This document shows positions 60,534 to 64,000 of a DNA stretch of 64,000 nt, in pieces. The stretch is from contig NZ_SETE01000002.1 in NCBI RefSeq assembly GCF_004152935.1, forward strand, positions 186,001 to 250,000. The letters run 5' to 3'. Within the stretch, counting starts at the first letter, position 1, and each line of letters starts with the position of its first letter. This stretch comes from Brumimicrobium glaciale (GTDB lineage Bacteria; Bacteroidota; Bacteroidia; Flavobacteriales_D; Crocinitomicaceae). The translations under genes and the position numbers were made by a program. Below the pieces are notes generated by a model. The model made no database searches and was not told where the DNA came from. It saw only the letters and a program-made list of their open reading frames with translations.

Positions 60534-61576
60534 ATAACATTATGAAATATTTACTTTTTTCAATTGTACTATTATTAAATGCGCATTTGGTAATTGGTCA
60601 AAAAATTGACTACAAAAAACCACCTAGCCAAGAAAATACCTACTTATTTAAAGTAGTTAAATACCATAGACAGCCTGCTCCACCTGCATATATGAAAAAC
60701 CGGATTTCAGAAATAGCAGATAAACCGACAACTCAGTGGACAGCGCAAGACAGTTTATTTTATGCTTACGAAAATGTTCATTTAGAGAAATTTGAAAAAG
60801 CTTTGAGTATTTTTGCGAGATTACAAATTGATACTATTCAGGAGCCTCACGCGCAGATGCTTTACCGAACAACTTTACAGCATTTAGAACGGTATGAAAT
60901 GCTTAAAAAATTCAATAAAAAAACAATTCCAGAAGATCCTATTTCAATTTACAGTATAAAAAGCGCTGTACTTGACTTAAATGACGCATATATAAAGTAC
61001 AAAAAGAAAACTTTCATTCCTGATTCAACTTTAATATTTCCAATTCTAAAAGATAAGGCATTAGAGGAAATGAATCCTAAGAAATCGCCAAATAATAACA
61101 AATTGGTAGAAATTGCTTTTGCTATTGATTCTGCTTTTCGTCATTTTACTATTCTCCATGATGAAAAAGATTATATTCTATCTCAAGCCTTTGAAGAAAT
61201 GGCAGATTTTCAAAAAGAATATTTCTATACCACTAATGCTTTATTTTATTACGCTGGCTCAAGACATTATTATGCACCTGACATGGCGGTTGTTGAAAAA
61301 TACAATAGCACTGTTGAAGAAATGAACGAAAACAATTATATTTCTATAAGCTTTAAAACGAAGTTTGGGAAAATTATTAGTAATCGTTTTCGAATGAAAA
61401 CAGATTTTACCGAAAAAGCCGCAAAAGATTCATCTGTTGCTCCGAAATTCACTCCACCACCAAAAAAAGAAGGTCAGAAAGATTATTTACCCTGGATAAA
61501 TAATTCAATTCTCATAATGATCATTCTTGCCTTGGCTTTAGCGTTTGTAGTGTTTTTCATGAAGTCTAAGAAGTAG
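60530..61576 (+). CDS. exported membrane-anchored protein of unknown function
   Basis: A 348-residue protein starting at ATG 60530 (or 60542), with an N-terminal signal (YLLFSIVLLLNAHLVIGQ), a helical body (DSLFYAYENVHLEKFEKALS, with repeats that look TPR-like), and one C-terminal transmembrane helix (ILIMIILALALAFVVFFM) followed by KSKK. Translation is probably coupled to the DUF4159 gene through a four-base overlap (ATGA). I do not recognise a family. Confidence 0.65.
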   Translation: MNNIMKYLLFSIVLLLNAHLVIGQKIDYKKPPSQENTYLFKVVKYHRQPAPPAYMKNRISEIADKPTTQWTAQDSLFYAYENVHLEKFEKALSIFARLQIDTIQEPHAQMLYRTTLQHLERYEMLKKFNKKTIPEDPISIYSIKSAVLDLNDAYIKYKKKTFIPDSTLIFPILKDKALEEMNPKKSPNNNKLVEIAFAIDSAFRHFTILHDEKDYILSQAFEEMADFQKEYFYTTNALFYYAGSRHYYAPDMAVVEKYNSTVEEMNENNYISISFKTKFGKIISNRFRMKTDFTEKAAKDSSVAPKFTPPPKKEGQKDYLPWINNSILIMIILALALAFVVFFMKSKK

Positions 61577-61834
61577 AAATCTCGAAAAATCGAGACAGTA
61601 TTGAGTTTGGAGTATTGAATATCGTGGCGTAAAAAACTGAAATTCAAATAAATAAAATACGTTTCATGAAATTCACATTAAAAACCACATTTACTTCTAA
61701 CTTTTATTTTCAATTTTGGAGAATTGAAGAAAAATTCCTAAAGGCTGATATACATTACCCTTCCCAACATCATTAAACATTGATAATAATGCTCAAAAAC
61801 CATCCCTATCGCGTTAATAATTAATCCTTGACAA

Positions 61835-62641
61835 TTAACCATTATATTCTAAAACTGCTTTCCTAACAGATCCAAATTCCAACAATAAAGCCTTCGCCTC
61901 TTCAAACTCAATCCCGCATTGCTCTGCTACCATATTTGCTCCACGGATAACCAATTTAGCATTACTCAATTGCATATCTACCATTTTATTTCCTTGCACT
62001 TTTCCTAAACCAATCATCAAACTCGTTGAAATCATGTTTAAAATCAATTTCTGTGCTGTTCCTGATTTCAAACGTGTACTTCCAGTCACAAACTCGGGCC
62101 CAACCACAGCAACTAATCCATGTTGAGCTACTTTACTCAATGGACTATCAGGATTACAAGTAATTCCAGCAGTTAAGTTTCCCGCTGCATTTGCTTTTTC
62201 TAAAGCTCCCAAAACATAAGGTGTTGTTCCAGAAGCTGCAATTCCAACTATAATATCATCTTTTTGGATATTCATTTTCTGCAATTCCTCCCAACCTAAT
62301 TCCGTATTATCCTCCGCATTTTCAACTGCAATTCTAATCGCAGCATCTCCACCAGCGATTAATCCAACCACTAAACCTTGTTCAACTCCAAATGTTGGGG
62401 GACACTCCGAAGCATCAAGAATTCCTAGTCTTCCGCTCGTTCCAGCACCAAGATAGAATAATCTTCCACCTCTTTTCATGCGAATTAATGCTTCTTCAAC
62501 AAATGCTGTAATTTCGGGTACGATTGCCTCAACTGCCAAAGGAACCAATTGATCCTCTTTGTTCATTGCCGTTAATTGTTCATGAATTGTTAACTCTTCA
62601 AGTTTATCGTAATTGCTGGATTGTTCTGTAACTTTATTCAC
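61835..62641 (-). CDS. murQ: N-acetylmuramic acid 6-phosphate etherase
   Basis: A 268-residue SIS-fold enzyme. FYLGAGTSGRLGILDASECP (phosphosugar-binding loop), VGLIAGGDAAIRIAVENAED, IVGIAASGTTPYVLGAL and GSTRLKSGTAQK are the MurQ signatures, with Glu in the DASECPP region and ENAED as catalytic candidates. It converts MurNAc-6-phosphate to GlcNAc-6-phosphate and lactate, recycling cell-wall sugar. Slightly shorter than E. coli MurQ at the C-terminus, which is normal in this phylum. Confidence 0.93.
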   Translation of the reverse strand: MNKVTEQSSNYDKLEELTIHEQLTAMNKEDQLVPLAVEAIVPEITAFVEEALIRMKRGGRLFYLGAGTSGRLGILDASECPPTFGVEQGLVVGLIAGGDAAIRIAVENAEDNTELGWEELQKMNIQKDDIIVGIAASGTTPYVLGALEKANAAGNLTAGITCNPDSPLSKVAQHGLVAVVGPEFVTGSTRLKSGTAQKLILNMISTSLMIGLGKVQGNKMVDMQLSNAKLVIRGANMVAEQCGIEFEEAKALLLEFGSVRKAVLEYNG

Positions 62642-62691
62642 TGATAAATGTTTTATAGAATGGTGTTAAAAGAAATAATTGAAAATAATTC

Positions 62692-63030
62692 CTATTCTAA
62701 GAATAGCTTTTTGGTTGTAGTTTTCCATCCTGCTTGACTTTCATATTGCACATAGTAGATTTTAATATCAGCTTGACTCTCATAATCTACAAAGAAAATA
62801 CTTTTATCAGACTGACTTTGAAATTGTACAAAAAACCAATTTCCGTCGTTTATTCCAGCTTCACTTTCATATTCAACTCTATAAACCAATAGGTCCGCTT
62901 GACTTTCATAATCTACGACATAAGCTGTTAAGTCAGCACCACTTTTATAATCTGAAATATGAATTTTCTGACCAAAAGAGATAGTCACAATGAGCAGAGT
63001 AAGTATTAAAAGTAAGTATTTTGATTTCAT
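62692..63030 (-). CDS. exported DUF6150-type repeat protein
   Basis: A 112-residue protein with signal peptide MKSKYLLLILTLLIVTISFGQ, then five imperfect 17-19 residue repeats of the form Y-x-S-x-A-D-x-x-x-Y-x-V-x-Y (HISDYKSGADLTAYVVDYES, QADLLVYRVEYESEAG, QSDKSIFFVDYESQAD, QADIKIYYVQYESQAG) ending GWKTTTKKLFLE. This matches the DUF6150 pattern. A repeat of short strands suggests a small beta-structure; function unknown. Confidence 0.75.
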   Translation of the reverse strand: MKSKYLLLILTLLIVTISFGQKIHISDYKSGADLTAYVVDYESQADLLVYRVEYESEAGINDGNWFFVQFQSQSDKSIFFVDYESQADIKIYYVQYESQAGWKTTTKKLFLE

Positions 63031-63154
63031 AGATTTTCGACTTATAAACTACTAAATTAAGTAAAAAACTCGCCTTCAAAGCAACCCTAATACGATTAAT
63101 GTAAAAGATGGATCAAAGAATAGTCTGTGTTTCTTCATTACAGAATAAAAATAG

Positions 63155-63162
63155 TATTTTTG
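63155..63162 (+). promoter_or_regulatory. TAnnTTTG -7 box of the SulP gene
   Basis: TATTTTTG, 20 bases before the ATG at 63183, matches the consensus; no TTG at the -33 distance is evident. Confidence 0.5.
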
Positions 63163-63182
63163 CACCCCATTAAAAAAATACA

Positions 63183-64000
63183 ATGAATAAATTTATCCGA
63201 AGATTCACCACTAATCCTAAAAACGACATTCTAAGCGGAATTACCGTTTCATTGGCAATGATTCCAGAAGTGGTTGCATTTGCTTTTGTTGCGCAAATTG
63301 ATCCGTTGATGGCGCTTTCAGGTGCATTTATTGTTGGATTAATTGCTGCTATTTTTGGAGGAAGACCAGGACTTATTTCTGGTGCTGCAGGTGCGGTGGC
63401 AGTAATATTTGTTGCTATGATTGCTGAAGGTCATTCTAAAGGAATGCTTTTCGACCAACCCATTGAAAACATGGGATTCTTCTATTTAATGGCTACCGTT
63501 ATTTTAATGGGAATTATTCAAATTTTAGCGGGTGTATTTAAGTTAGGACGCTTCGTTCGCTTAATTCCTCACCCTGTAATGTTGGGATTTGTGAACGGTT
63601 TAGCTATTGTTATCTTCTGGGCACAAGTAAAAATGTTTACACATAAATCATTGGTGGTTTCAGATACTGGAGTGAAAGAATATGCGAGCACATTTATGCA
63701 AGGTTCGGAGCTCTATTTGATGATTGGTTTGGTTGCTTTAACCATGGCAATTATGTGGGGATTACCTAAAATCACAAAGAAAATCCCAGCTGCTTTAACG
63801 GCAATTTTAGTGACAACCTTTATCGCTATTGGACTTAATCTCGATGTTTCAACAGTTGGATCTTATATCATTGAAGGTGGTGGAACAGGATTAAAAGGTG
63901 AATTCCCAACTCCTAATCTAGAGCTTTGGCAGCATCTTCCTTTTAATTTAGACACCCTGAAATTCATCTTGCCTTATGCATTTCTAGCCGCTTCAGTTGG
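63183..64000 (+). CDS. SulP-family anion transporter (N-terminal part, cut by window edge)
   Basis: From ATG at 63183 the frame runs open to the right edge (272 codons seen). It begins MNKFIRRFTTNPKNDILSGI, with ITVSLAMIPEVVAFAFVAQI, GLIAAIFGGRPGLISGAAGA and a series of transmembrane helices (about eight seen) including LIPHPVMLGFVNGLAIVIFW. These motifs place it in the SulP/SLC26 family of sulfate, bicarbonate or other anion transporters; the C-terminal STAS domain, if any, lies beyond the window. Confidence 0.85.
   Translation, partial: MNKFIRRFTTNPKNDILSGITVSLAMIPEVVAFAFVAQIDPLMALSGAFIVGLIAAIFGGRPGLISGAAGAVAVIFVAMIAEGHSKGMLFDQPIENMGFFYLMATVILMGIIQILAGVFKLGRFVRLIPHPVMLGFVNGLAIVIFWAQVKMFTHKSLVVSDTGVKEYASTFMQGSELYLMIGLVALTMAIMWGLPKITKKIPAALTAILVTTFIAIGLNLDVSTVGSYIIEGGGTGLKGEFPTPNLELWQHLPFNLDTLKFILPYAFLAASV

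Noticed and set aside
1-64000. tRNA or rRNA genes
   Set aside because: No T-loop or rRNA signature was noticed on reading; a tRNAscan or barrnap run would settle it.

Overview
The window is AT-rich chromosomal DNA from a member of the Bacteroidota, most probably order Flavobacteriales. The evidence is a fused SecDF translocase, a gliding/T9SS type B C-terminal sorting domain, an S46 dipeptidyl-peptidase, WG-repeat, YwqK-repeat, DUF4159 and DUF6150 proteins, and promoter-like TAnnTTTG boxes a short distance upstream of several starts. No rRNA, tRNA, CRISPR array or complete insertion sequence was found. The family assignment (a Crocinitomicaceae/Fluviicola-like organism) is only an impression from gene content.

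Layout. 1-5404: a NYN-domain gene cut by the left edge, a minus-strand chain (CapD-like sugar nucleotide enzyme, thioesterase, YwqK-repeat protein) with 4-base stop/start overlaps, then pyrE with a START-like gene, divergent from a NUDIX gene. 5405-6843: a convergent gap made almost wholly of two tandem arrays of hairpin DNA (8 x about 125 bp and 3 x 140 bp). 6844-20419: an accessory stretch of exported or membrane proteins (OmpA-type, GT39-type, WG repeat, a T9SS-sorted Ig-repeat protein broken by one missing base, a YD-like protein) with gene debris, including the N-terminus of a HigA-type antitoxin.

20420-31489: the most interesting region, a same-strand cluster of eight larger genes: GABA-type aminotransferase, nitrilase-family amidase, VOC protein, a long Orn/Lys/Arg-type decarboxylase, an ATP-grasp ligase with a histone-H1-like Lys/Ala tail, two tandem C45 Ntn-hydrolases, and succinate-semialdehyde-type dehydrogenase. 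Together they look like an amine pathway in which a basic amino acid is decarboxylated, the amine is conjugated by the ligase, oxidised, released by a hydrolase, and passed through GABA to succinate. This is inference; the substrate is unknown.

31490-47891: a 113-bp repeat, a DUF4153 membrane protein, a cytochrome c lipoprotein overlapping an M28-PDZ peptidase, two DEAD-box helicases, a nested inverted-repeat element with a perfect 27-bp hairpin, secDF, an S46 peptidase, a lipoprotein, a CoA-type NUDIX and a YdcF protein. 47926-64000: MscS, an AlbA_2 protein, the rhodanese-DUF368-aroE chain, an M42 peptidase, a KilA-N gene with an internal stop, an esterase lipoprotein, a mini GldL-like protein, leucyl aminopeptidase, the holA-rsmE-DUF4159 run, murQ, DUF6150 and a SulP transporter cut by the right edge.

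A recurring theme is structured intergenic DNA. One family of stem-loop elements with constant ends (CAAGGC on one side, AACG-AG-TATT-GA on the other) and variable pairing arms occurs at 6468-6843, 37421-37520, 49840-49925 and, inverted, 53347-53437. A perfect 26-bp palindrome occurs both upstream of and inside the KilA-N gene, exactly 480 bp apart.
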